From Chersky-840 sp963810195 (GTDB lineage: Bacteria; Actinomycetota; Acidimicrobiia; Acidimicrobiales; UBA8190), in NCBI GenBank assembly GCA_963810195.1, contig CAWEMO010000003.1, forward strand, positions 186,001-250,000: DNA of 64,000 nt, given 5' to 3'. Below, in pieces: positions 27,411 to 35,336 of this stretch. Made by a program: the position numbers and the translations under genes. The number at the start of each line of letters is the position of its first letter. Within the stretch, counting starts at the first letter, position 1. Below the pieces are notes generated by a model, which was given only the letters and a program-made list of their open reading frames with translations, ran no database searches and was not told the origin of the DNA.

Positions 27411-27722
27411 GTGGGCGAGGGCATCTATCGGGTAACTGCGTCAACGGGAGGATGGCGGAGTCTGCCGTGGCCGTTCGGGCTGCTTGACGTAAGCGACAGC
27501 GTCCTCCGCATCTACTCATGGCACTGGTCGTGGTGGGTTCGTGACCAAGTAGTACCGCGAGACACGATCGAGAACATCGATGTGCGTGAGGGGCCGATCC
27601 GGCCGACGTTGCGGATCCAAACCCATGATGGCGACGTGATCAAGGTGCGGATGCCCGGACTGCAGACAGCTCGAAAGCGACTCATACAGGACCTTGCTGC
27701 TCGCAGATACCCCTTTTCTTGA
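27411..27722 (+). CDS. Hypothetical Trp-rich small protein
   Basis: 103 residues from a GTG at 27411 (the frame is open to 27345). Sequence such as WRSLPWPFGLLDVSDSVLRI, WHWSWWVRDQVVPRDTI and TLRIQTHDGDVIKVRMPGL suggests a small beta-rich, PH-like domain. It has no signal peptide. Not recognised beyond that. It is part of the passenger DNA between the inverted IS3 copies. Confidence 0.5.
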   Translation: MGEGIYRVTASTGGWRSLPWPFGLLDVSDSVLRIYSWHWSWWVRDQVVPRDTIENIDVREGPIRPTLRIQTHDGDVIKVRMPGLQTARKRLIQDLAARRYPFS

Positions 27723-28085
27723 ACCGACCGCGATCGTGCTGCTTTGGGGTGTGTGCGATGACAAGGCACGGAGCGCGGGCCTCTCGGTGGGGGCCATATG
27801 CTTCCAGGGCATGACCTCAGATGACTCCAGGCGTATCACCCCAGGAAATTGGCCGCTCAATAGTTGGCATCGACAAGCAGGTTCAGGCAGTCGCTGTCCG
27901 CAATCACGCTCCTAGCGACCTAAACGAACTCGCCGTCGCCATCCACAAACTCATCGGTGTCATCAAGAGACTGCACGGCGACCTCTAGCTTGGTAGGCAC
28001 CGGAGGTCCCTGCTTGGTCAGCACAGGACCCGGTAGCTGTGCATTCACTGTTGATGTGTACCGACCTCTGGATAACCGGCCCAGA
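27723..28085. other. Intergenic; possible small minus-strand ORF
   Basis: A minus-strand frame (27920 to about 28160) encodes a hydrophobic stretch GLFVALLIAAILG followed by a polar tail. It overlaps the hydrolase start and has no clear ribosome site, so it is not called as a gene. Confidence 0.3.
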
Positions 28086-28656
28086 ATGGCGGCGATGAGT
28101 AAGGCCACGAACAGACCCCCGTCATCGACGGGCACAGTTACGTCAAAAGACGGTACGACCACCGGCTACTACAGGTTCGGCCAGGGGCCTGGGCTGATCC
28201 TGGTGCATGGAGCAGGTCAATCGTCCGAGAACTTTCGCACCCTGGCTTGTGACCTTTCCGACGCCTTCACCGTCTACGTTCCCGACCGCCGTGGCCGGGG
28301 CATGAGCCCGTCGTATGGCGAGTTCCATGGCCTTCGTACAGAGATCGAGGATCTGAGCGCCCTCCTGCATGCATCGGGTGCCCACTACGTCTTCGGTCTG
28401 AGCGCGGGAGCCGTCATCGCCATCGAGGCGGCCCGCATTCTGCCGGAGATCACGAAGCTCGCACTCTATGAACCGCCCCTTTCATTCGACGGTGTGGTGC
28501 ACGCCGAGTGGGTGCCCCGCTACGAGCGTGAGATGGAGGCTGGCAACCTCGGTGGAGCGCTCGTCACGGTCTTGAAGGCCACCGGCGACCGCACTACCTT
28601 CCTGCGCTTCGTTTGAGCTTCCCCCGCTCCGGCGGACAGGGTTGGTTAGTTGCTGA

Positions 28657-29523
28657 TCATGCCGCGTGAGCGGCTTCGTAGTCGACCGGGCTGAGCATGT
28701 CGCAGTAGCTGTGGCGTCGCTTCGGGTTGTACCAGGCCTCGATCCATTCGAAGATGGCGAGAGCGAGATGCTGCCGGCTCTCCCATTGATGCTCGTCGAG
28801 CAGCTCGAGCTGCAGCGTCCCGAAGAAGCTCTCGGCCACGCTGTTATCGAAGCAGTCACCCACCGATCCCATAGATCCGAGCAGGCCTGCTCCCCGCAGC
28901 CGCCGGCCAAACGCCCACGACGTGTAGGTGGACCCGTGGTCCGAGTGAGCGATGGTCGAACCCTTGGGCGGGCGCCTGCGCCAGAGGGCCATCTGCAGGG
29001 CGTCCACGACGAGCTCCGAGCGGATGTGATCGGCGATCGACCAGCCGACCACGATGCGACTAAAGGCGTCGAGCACGACGGCCAGGTACACCTTGCCCTC
29101 TGGAGTCGGATGCTCGGTAACGTCCATGACCCACAACTGGTCCGGCGCAACCGGGTCGAACTGCCGGTTCACCAGGTCATCAGAGGGTTCGGCGCCAGGA
29201 TCCCGGCAGGTGCAGCCCCGCCGGCGGCGGCGGTAGATGCCGCTCACCCCGGCCTGGGCCATGAGACGCTCCACGCGCTTCCTGGAGCACCGGATGCCCT
29301 CACCGAGGCGCAGCTCGGCATGGACCCGGGGCGAGCCATAGGAGCGCCGGCTCATGCGCCAGATGTCGACGATGGTGTTGGTCAGGTAGGCGTCGGAAAG
29401 GTCCTTGTCGGTGAGGGGATGGGCCTGCCAGGCATAGAAGCCAGAGGTCGACACCTTCATGACCCGACAGCAGGTCATCACGGGCAGGTCCGTGCAGGCC
29501 CGGGCGATGAAGATGTACGTCAT
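28657..29523 (-). CDS. IS3 OrfB integrase (hydrolase-interrupting element)
   Basis: 288 residues. HTH_21 segment YGSPRVHAELRLGEGIRCSRKRVERLM, Cys-containing linker, then the DDE core: WVMDVTEHPTPEG (D), IAHSDHGSTYTS (D) and DNSVAESFFGTLQLELLD (E), ending RRHSYCDMLSPVDYE, the usual IS3 tail. Overlaps orfA by four bases. Confidence 0.93.
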   Translation of the reverse strand: MTYIFIARACTDLPVMTCCRVMKVSTSGFYAWQAHPLTDKDLSDAYLTNTIVDIWRMSRRSYGSPRVHAELRLGEGIRCSRKRVERLMAQAGVSGIYRRRRRGCTCRDPGAEPSDDLVNRQFDPVAPDQLWVMDVTEHPTPEGKVYLAVVLDAFSRIVVGWSIADHIRSELVVDALQMALWRRRPPKGSTIAHSDHGSTYTSWAFGRRLRGAGLLGSMGSVGDCFDNSVAESFFGTLQLELLDEHQWESRQHLALAIFEWIEAWYNPKRRHSYCDMLSPVDYEAAHAA

Positions 29524-29810
29524 TTTGGGTCCGGGAGCGTCTCCTTGGCGAAGTAGGCGGAGGCACGCTTCAAGATCTCGACCTCCATCTTCGCCACCCG
29601 TAGTTCTCTGCGAAGGCGAACCAACTCGGCTCGCTCGTCGGTGTTGAGACCGGTGCGAGCCCCGTCATCGATGTCGGCCTGCTTCATCCAGTTACGCAGG
29701 CAGGACTCCGCGATACCGAGGTCGTCCGCGATCTTGGCGACCGGCTTCTCCCGCAGCCTGGCGAGTTCAACAGCCCGCTGGCGGAACTCCGGAGGATGGG
29801 CTCTGGGCAT
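29520..29810 (-). CDS. IS3 OrfA (hydrolase-interrupting element)
   Basis: 96 residues: HTH_Tnp_1 domain HPPEFRQRAVELARLREKPV, DDLGIAESCLRNWMKQADID, then the coiled coil ELVRLRRELRVAKMEVEILK and ending ASAYFAKETLPDPK, a textbook OrfA terminus. Expected to be fused to OrfB by -1 frameshifting near the end. Confidence 0.93.
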   Translation of the reverse strand: MPRAHPPEFRQRAVELARLREKPVAKIADDLGIAESCLRNWMKQADIDDGARTGLNTDERAELVRLRRELRVAKMEVEILKRASAYFAKETLPDPK

Positions 29811-30251
29811 GTGGACATCCTTCCAAGAGACGGCTCTCGCCGCCTCAGGGTCAGTGTCCGCCGGAGCGGGGGAAGCTCAGTTCCCCGATTCCTCCTCGCC
29901 ACCCCGCTGAACCTTGTGATCAAGAAGACGGCAGATCGGCCCGTCCCCGCTGGAGTGATGTCTCCCCGCGACTTCATCCCAACGCTGCACTACGACGCAC
30001 GGACCGTCATGGATGCCGCCGGCTCCCTAGAGCGGTTCGCCGGCCTCCACTGCGAAATCCTCTTGCTCGGCGGCGCCAGGAGCGCTCGCAACCTTACGGC
30101 CTCGCCCGATGGCCTGAGCAAGGTACTCCCGAGTGCCAAGCGGGTCACACTGCGCGGAGTGGGCCACACTGCTGCGGACAACAGCCGCCAACCCGCCGTC
30201 GTGGCGGCAGTTCTGCGCGCCTTCTTTGCATAGGGGAACCCGCCCCTGGAT

Positions 30252-30644
30252 GTGCAGGCACCGATGAGCCCGGAAGACGGACAGCGACAGGCTGGGGCAT
30301 CCGATACTCGGTGTGGCCTCAGCCGGTCCACGCAACGGGCTCGCTCTCAGGCGATGCTGGCCTTCATGGGAACAATCGTTGCTGCGTTCGTATCGCTTGT
30401 CTTTCGGACCCATGACACCCGATTGCTCGCACTGGTCCTGGCCATCTTTGCGGCCGGCGCTTTGGTCAGAACAATCTTCGGAACGATCCAAGTCGGGAAG
30501 ACGACGGTCCATCTCTCTTTCGATGCGTCCCGTCGATGGATCACAATGTCTGGCGTGCACCCCAACTTTGCGGCCGCCATGCACCAGGGGGAACCACCGT
30601 CCTCTCGCAGCCTTCAAGGTGAACGATTCAATTCCGGTAGATGA
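30252..30644 (+). CDS. Hypothetical small membrane protein
   Basis: 130 residues with two adjacent hydrophobic segments (MLAFMGTIVAAFVSLVF and LLALVLAIFAAGALV) and then a polar region. No family recognised. It follows the interrupted hydrolase by 18 bases on the same strand. Start is uncertain; an ATG at 30264 is equally possible. Confidence 0.4.
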   Translation: MQAPMSPEDGQRQAGASDTRCGLSRSTQRARSQAMLAFMGTIVAAFVSLVFRTHDTRLLALVLAIFAAGALVRTIFGTIQVGKTTVHLSFDASRRWITMSGVHPNFAAAMHQGEPPSSRSLQGERFNSGR

Positions 30645-31045
30645 GGATCAGGTGGGCCAGCCCGTCGCATTGAGCCCTCTAGCCGGTTGGAACAGCCGTG
30701 CAACTCGTCAACGCGAGAGGCACTGGTCCAACCATCGGCTCACTGACTCGGGAACCGAACCCACCCAGCCGCCCTGCGTGTGCCGTTCCCGGTCGAGGGC
30801 GGGCTCAAGGGAAAGCGGCCGCGGATAGTGCATATTTGACGCGGGGATCCCGATCGCGCGTCGTTTCGGAACGGGCTCGTCAAGTGCCATCATTGCCGCG
30901 TGGAGAGTGAAGCTTTCGGAGTTCGCATTACGAGGCTGCTGCCGACCTGGGCAGCCGGTCTTCGGGGAGTAGCCGGGTGGGGTGTCGTCGGAGGCTGCTG
31001 TCCTGATGACCGTTCGTTTCGTCGCCCGCCATACGTCCTGCAGAT
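30645..31045. other. Intergenic, nothing recognised
   Basis: No supported gene or structured RNA. Several short frames lack ribosome sites and protein-like composition. Confidence 0.35.
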
Positions 31046-31627
31046 GTGCAACGGATAGAGCAGGAGATGGACTTTTCCCTCGACATCGACTTAGGCGAAC
31101 TCATTCCAAGACACCACGTAGTCCTCACAGGCATCGACTTTGGCGAGACCGTCGACGTTCCCAGGTTTCGCGCCGAGGTTGAGGCCAAGGTGGCCGAGCG
31201 AGTGGCCAAGATCCACAGGGGTGAGGTTCCAGGGGGGCTTGGCATATCTGTTTCCTATCGGAAGCTAACTCCGCATGATCTCGAACCCGTGGGCACCCGC
31301 AAGGTGGAGCCCAGTCTGCATTACAAGTTCGTTCCGGGCATCGAGCCCTCAGAGGAAGAGGGCAACGAAGCCTTCTTTTGGTACTGGATGCTTTCGGTTT
31401 CCGACGATGCCGGCACCCACTATCGAGACGACAATGGCGGTGCCAAAGAACGGGCGGCCGGAGGAATGGCCACGCCCGCAACTCGGGACATCGAGGGCCA
31501 TATCCCAGCGGATGCCTCTCGGCTGTTCCTGCGGTTTACGCCTCCGCATGGCTGGGAGCCTCCAGAACCCTGGCCTCGGGAACTACAGCTAGACGTGATC
31601 CATCGGAGGGTTATCGACCGACCCTAA
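31046..31627 (+). CDS. Hypothetical protein
   Basis: 193 residues from a GTG, or 186 from the ATG at 31067 (MDFSLDIDLGEL). Acidic, soluble composition with no signal peptide or helix-turn-helix. Segments such as GIDFGETVDVPRFRAEVEAK and RELQLDVIHRRVIDRP look like a folded domain, but no family is recognised. The stop lies immediately before the left end of the IS110/IS1111 element, whose boundary may fall at or just after this gene. Confidence 0.55.
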   Translation: MQRIEQEMDFSLDIDLGELIPRHHVVLTGIDFGETVDVPRFRAEVEAKVAERVAKIHRGEVPGGLGISVSYRKLTPHDLEPVGTRKVEPSLHYKFVPGIEPSEEEGNEAFFWYWMLSVSDDAGTHYRDDNGGAKERAAGGMATPATRDIEGHIPADASRLFLRFTPPHGWEPPEPWPRELQLDVIHRRVIDRP

Positions 31628-32870
31628 TTGATGGGATGAAGGAGCGGGGCCTCCGCTCCCCGTGGGATCCGAGTCTTGCAATGCTCGGGGTTTCCACACC
31701 AACCCGCGACAAGGGAGGCCCCTATGGAGCGACAGTACGTCGGAATCGATCTGCACCGGCGCAGCTCGACCATCTACCGGATGAACGGGGAGGGGGAGAT
31801 GCTCGGGTGCGTGCGTATCCCGAGCCAGCCCGCCGACCTGGCCCAGGCCATGGCCGACGCGGGCGAGTCCCCCGAGGTCGTTCTCGAAAGCACCTATGGC
31901 TGGTACTGGGCGGCCGATCTGCTCAAGGAGCTGGGGGCGAGCGTCCACCTCTCGCATCCCCTCGGCAACGCCTGGGGCAACCGCCGGGTCAAGAACGACG
32001 AGCGAGACGCCAAGGACCTGGCCGCCATGCTGCGCCTGGGACGGCTGGCCGAGGGCTGGATCGCCCCACCCGAGGTGAGAGAGCTGCGAGAGGTGGTGCG
32101 CCACCGCTTCCATCTGGTGGGCCAGCGCTCGAGCGCCAAGGCCCAGGTCCACGGCGTGATGGCCAAAAACGGCATCCTGCCGGCCCTCGGCGACATGTGG
32201 GGGAAGGGGGGTGCCGCCCAGCTCGACGCCCTCGAGCTGCCCAGTGCCTATGCCACGCGCCTGGGCTCTCTTCGGGACCTGATCACCTTTCTGGACAACG
32301 AGGTCGACATCTTCGACCGCTACATCCACCACCAGCTCAAGAACGACCCCGGCTACCAGGCCATCCAGCGCATCGACGGGGTCGGAAGGGTGATCGCGGC
32401 CATCTTCTGCGCCGAGATCGGAGACGTCAACCGCTTCAGCTCCCCGAAGAAGCTGTGCTCGTGGGCCGGGCTCACCCCCAAGCACCGGGAATCCGACGAG
32501 AAGGTCATCCGGGGCAAGATCACCAAGCAGGGATCCCCCCTCGTGCGCTGGGCGGCCATCGAGGCCATCAGCAAGTACCGCGGCGGGCCCAAGTTGAAAA
32601 GTGACTACGCCCGCCTGGCGGAGCGCCGGGGGAGGTTCAAGGCGCGCGTCGCTGTGGCCAGGAAGCTCCTCACTCTCGTCTACTACGGGCTCCGAGACGG
32701 CGAGATCCGCTCTCTCGAACCCGCTGTTGCAGCCCCGGTTCGTTGGACAGATTGAATGTCTATCGGGTCGTTGTTCGAGTGTCGAGATGCCGGCACCGTG
32801 GTTCCACCGCTTCGATTTGCGGGGCTGAGAACGCAGCTGAGCGGGCCTATTTTGGCGTGTTCGAGCCGGA

Positions 32871-33737
32871 TCACGCCGCCACCTGCGCAGTCGCTGCGGC
32901 AAAGGCTTCACGAGGCGTTCGGTGGCCCAGGCGCTCGATGAGCCATTTGGTGTTGTAGGTCTCGATGAACGATGTCACGAACTGACGCAGCTCGTCGACG
33001 TCATCGCAGAGGCGGGCCCACAGGCACTGCTCCTTGAGGGTCCGGATGAAGCGTTCGGCCACGCCGTTGCCCTGGGGCTCGCCCACGAAAGCGGCGTCGT
33101 CCTCGATCCCGAGCCAGTTGAGCGAGCCCTGGAAGTGATGCGCTCGGTATTGGCTGCCCCAGTCATGGCGGAGCTTGATGCCCCGAGCCACGTCGGGACC
33201 CAAGACCCCGAAGCGGTCGATCACGGCGTCGTAGACGGGCTGGAGTGCCGCAAAGCGATTGCCGATCTTGGCCACATGGGCCCAGGCCTCATCGGTGTAG
33301 TGGTCGACGAGCACGAACACCCACACCCAGCCGTCGTCTCTGGTCCAGGCCATGGTGGCGTCGGTGCCCCACCGCAGGTTGGGGGCGGTGGTGATGACCG
33401 TGCCGTCATGGAGTCGTGGACTCCGGCGACGCCGGGCCCGCTGGGGGGCGAGCAGCCCGGCATGGCGCATGAGCCGTAGCACCCGGTTCTTGCCCACCTG
33501 GATGCCGTGGTCCCGACGGAGCCGGGCCCGGACCTTGCGATGTCCCTCGCCGGCGAAGGGGCAGTCCACGATGACGGTGCGGATCAACTCGGTGAGCTCG
33601 TCGTCGGAGACAGCCGTCTTCGGACCGGGCCTCACCCCCAGGCACTCACCACGTGCGCGGCGGTGGTAGATCGTGGACCGAGGGGCGCCGGTGATCCGGC
33701 ACACCATGGCCAAGGGGATGTCCATCTCGGTGCTCAC
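32871..33737 (-). CDS. IS3 OrfB integrase (copy 2)
   Basis: 288 residues, nearly identical to the copy 1 product (differences such as YGICVGKN to HGIQVGKN). DDE residues WGTDATMAWT, RHDWGSQYR and VAERFIRTLKEQ are intact. The open frame extends upstream of the GTG to 33818 through the altered junction. Confidence 0.9.
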   Translation of the reverse strand: MSTEMDIPLAMVCRITGAPRSTIYHRRARGECLGVRPGPKTAVSDDELTELIRTVIVDCPFAGEGHRKVRARLRRDHGIQVGKNRVLRLMRHAGLLAPQRARRRRSPRLHDGTVITTAPNLRWGTDATMAWTRDDGWVWVFVLVDHYTDEAWAHVAKIGNRFAALQPVYDAVIDRFGVLGPDVARGIKLRHDWGSQYRAHHFQGSLNWLGIEDDAAFVGEPQGNGVAERFIRTLKEQCLWARLCDDVDELRQFVTSFIETYNTKWLIERLGHRTPREAFAAATAQVAA

Positions 33738-34080
33738 CTCGGCCGCTTCTGTGGCGGCATCTGAAGCCCCCTTTTTCGGCCACCTTCTTCCAGATCTCGT
33801 TCTCGAGGGTGAGCTCACCGATCTTGCGCTCGGCGTCGCGCAGACGCCGGTCGTCCTCGGTGGTGGCCCGTTTGCCCTTCAGGCCCTCCTTGCCGGCATC
33901 CAAGAACTCGTCACGCCAGGCCGCAATCCGATGGGCTTCGATGCCGACCTCCCGACTGAGCTCTTCGAGCTTCTCGCCCCGCAGGAGGCGAAGTACCACG
34001 TCGAGCTTCTTGCCCGCCGACCATCGAGCCTTGGAGCGGAAGTCCCCCGTGTCCTCGTCGTTCACCGTCATGAGAGCCAT
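33646..34080 (-). CDS. IS3 OrfA (copy 2), shifted C-terminus
   Basis: Same HTH and coiled coil as copy 1 up to VAEK. One A is missing from the slippery run, so the frame continues as GGFRCRHRSGRGEHRD and overlaps orfB by about 90 bases in a third frame. OrfB now lies in +1 relative to OrfA, so a standard -1 slip would not make the fusion. Confidence 0.8.
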   Translation of the reverse strand: MALMTVNDEDTGDFRSKARWSAGKKLDVVLRLLRGEKLEELSREVGIEAHRIAAWRDEFLDAGKEGLKGKRATTEDDRRLRDAERKIGELTLENEIWKKVAEKGGFRCRHRSGRGEHRDGHPLGHGVPDHRRPSVHDLPPPRTW

Positions 34081-34143
34081 CTTGGCTCCTCTCTATTCGG
34101 TGTCCAACAATCCCGGGGGCGCGAGACCGCCAAGGCCGCGTGA

Positions 34144-34510
34144 GCGGACGGACACGAACCAGCGCGAGCTCGTGGATCCCCGTGGTCCCCCGAGAGCTTC
34201 GGCGGGACCGAGTATTTGATTGAGCCCGCTGGGACGTGGCCGAACCCCATCATGTCCGGCGATCGACGAATGTATGGCTGGCGACCTGCGGGTGCCCCAC
34301 TCAGTCACCACCACCGTGATGGGAACTAAACCGCCTCACATAGGCGCCGTCCTCGGAAGAGGATGCGCCGCCCCTCGCCGGCGTCAACGCCATGCCCTTC
34401 GGGTGGGCCTTTCCCAGCGTTGACCCCGGCTCGATCGCTGGCGCGCGCTCTCGAGCAGGACGACACCTCAGCCCTCAGGAACAAGACACCTCGCCGGATG
34501 AGTTGACCGA
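34144..34510 (+). ncRNA. Candidate IS1111-type guide (bridge/seek) RNA region
   Basis: Non-coding stretch between the restored transposase stop (34143) and the right subterminal repeat (34511). In IS1111-group elements the guide RNA is encoded at this 3' position. It can fold: GGTCCC (34183-34188) pairs with GGGACC (34203-34208) around a short GC-rich loop, and further GC-rich arms follow (near 34340-34365 and 34385-34415). No open frame here looks like protein. RNA limits are not known. Confidence 0.45.
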
Positions 34511-34530
34511 CCCCGCTCCTTCATGTATGG

Positions 34531-34733
34531 GGATCCCGTGCGACATCGGACTGAGTTCGGGCGCCCGAGTCCGGGTGTTTAGATGCGCGCCCTCAGGACG
34601 TGGCGTGCGCCCCTGCCAAGGCACCCTGGGCCCGGCCCTCCCGCCTGGCGAAGTCGGACAAGCAAGCAGACCATCACACTGACTTCTTGACCTCCTCCGA
34701 GGATCGTGACCTCGGTCGTGACATCATTGACTG
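34531..34733. other. Intergenic with IS-end-like motif
   Basis: No gene. TAGATGCGCGCCCTCAGG at 34580 repeats the motif at 21298, and TGTTTAGATGCG also occurs reversed near 23055-23068. Confidence 0.35.
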
Positions 34734-35246
34734 GTGCCGAATGATGAGCAAGGTTCAGTCGATCTGTCCGAGATGGTTGTCCAGGTGACGCAGTGGTTCC
34801 CGGCCCCGATTGCCGAGGTGTGGGCGTTGCTGTCCGATGTGGAACGGATGGCGGGCCTTGGACCGGAGCACGTGGAGGCGCACTGGCTTGATCCCGGCCC
34901 AATCGTCGGCGCGAGATTCACGGGTAAGAACAGCCGCGACGGATTCGAGTGGGAGGTCCCGTGTCACATCACCGAGTGCGACCCACCCTTGCATTTGACT
35001 TGAACCGTGTTCGAACCGGAGAACCCTTCTTCAGTTTGGTCGAATAACCTGACCCCAGATCGGGGGGGGACCTCCGTCGTCCAGCGGTTCCACCACGGGT
35101 CGAACTACAGCTTTATACGACTATGGGCGGAGGAGCAGCCCGAACGCGCCGCTGAGATTGTGCGGATCCGTATGGACGGACTTCGCGCCGACATGTTGGC
35201 CACGTTGGCGAACGCCGCGCGACAGTTGTCGCATCCGGACAGCTAG
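34734..35246 (+). pseudogene. SRPBCC (START/Bet v1-like) protein with a nonsense codon
   Basis: One frame of 170 codons broken by TGA at 35001-35003. Upstream: WFPAPIAEVWALLSDVERM, PGPIVGARFTGKN and HITECDPPLHLT. Downstream, same frame: TVFEPENPSSVWS, GGTSVVQRFHHGSNYSFIRL and MLATLANAARQL. This is the order of a polyketide-cyclase-type hydrophobic-pocket protein. The context (F/L-T-W-x-V in relatives) suggests TGG to TGA. Starts with GTG at 34734. Confidence 0.75.
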
Positions 35247-35336
35247 ACATCGGCGGATGTCTGGCCACGACAGCACTGAAGGTGCCGCGACAGCTTTCGC
35301 TGAGGCATCGACGCACGCAATTCGCGGCGCGGCGGA

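Larger units (their letters stand above)
28614..29879 (-). mobile_element. IS3-family element inserted in the hydrolase gene
   Basis: 1266 bp with perfect 25-bp terminal inverted repeats (28614-28638 and 29855-29879, starting TGAGCTTCCCCCGCTCCGGC). It is flanked by a perfect 3-bp target duplication GTT (28611-28613, 29880-29882). Perfect ends and target repeat indicate a recent insertion. Confidence 0.96.
28086..30233 (+). pseudogene. Alpha/beta hydrolase interrupted by an IS3 element
   Basis: The 5' part (28086-28613) has the oxyanion region LILVHGAGQSSENF, YVPDRRGRGMSPSYG and the nucleophile elbow FGLSAGAV. The 3' part (29883-30233) has LHCEILLLGGARSARN and the catalytic-His loop RGVGHTAADNSRQP. 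Deleting the IS and one GTT target copy restores the frame exactly (LRFV joined to PRFLLATPLNL), giving about 290 residues, normal for the family. A Ser-His pair is present and substrate is unknown. The IS inserted in a codon-neutral position between Val and Pro. Confidence 0.88.
32725..34127 (-). mobile_element. IS3-family element, copy 2 (inverted; slippery site altered)
   Basis: 1403 bp, one base shorter than copy 1 (25650-27053) and in the opposite orientation. Target duplication CGC at 32722-32724 and 34128-34130. It is inserted in the 3' end of the IS110/IS1111 transposase gene. The A6 run of copy 1 is A5 here. Confidence 0.93.
31724..34143 (+). pseudogene. IS110/IS1111 transposase interrupted five codons before its stop
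   Basis: ATG at 31724 with GGGAGG upstream. N-terminal RuvC-like DEDD domain: MERQYVGIDLHRRSST (D), VVLESTYGWYWA (E), KNDERDAKDLAAMLRLG (DxxD). C-terminal Tnp_20 domain: IQRIDGVGRVIAA, SSPKKLCSWAGLTP and KITKQGSPLVRWA with the catalytic Ser. The frame reaches 32724 and is then cut by IS3 copy 2. Removing that IS and one CGC repeat gives EIRSLEPAKAA and a stop at 34141-34143. In the present sequence the C-terminus is instead VAAPVRWTD, so the protein may still be functional. Confidence 0.9.
31628..34530 (+). mobile_element. IS110-family (IS1111-type) element, interrupted by an IS3 copy
   Basis: Subterminal inverted repeat of 14 bp: ATGAAGGAGCGGGG (31636-31649) and CCCCGCTCCTTCAT (34511-34524). 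It carries one DEDD transposase and about 370 non-coding bases after its stop. Subterminal repeats plus a long 3' non-coding end are typical of the IS1111 group. Without the nested 1403-bp IS3 the element is about 1.5 kb. Exact ends are not fixed because this family leaves no standard target repeat. Confidence 0.75.

Noticed and set aside
27920..28162. Small minus-strand membrane protein gene
   Set aside because: Overlaps the hydrolase start, lacks a ribosome site and has only one hydrophobic stretch; left as a remark.
25647..34130. Composite transposon formed by the two IS3 copies
   Set aside because: Each copy has its own 3-bp target repeat (GTT and CGC). A composite transposon would show one repeat outside the pair.
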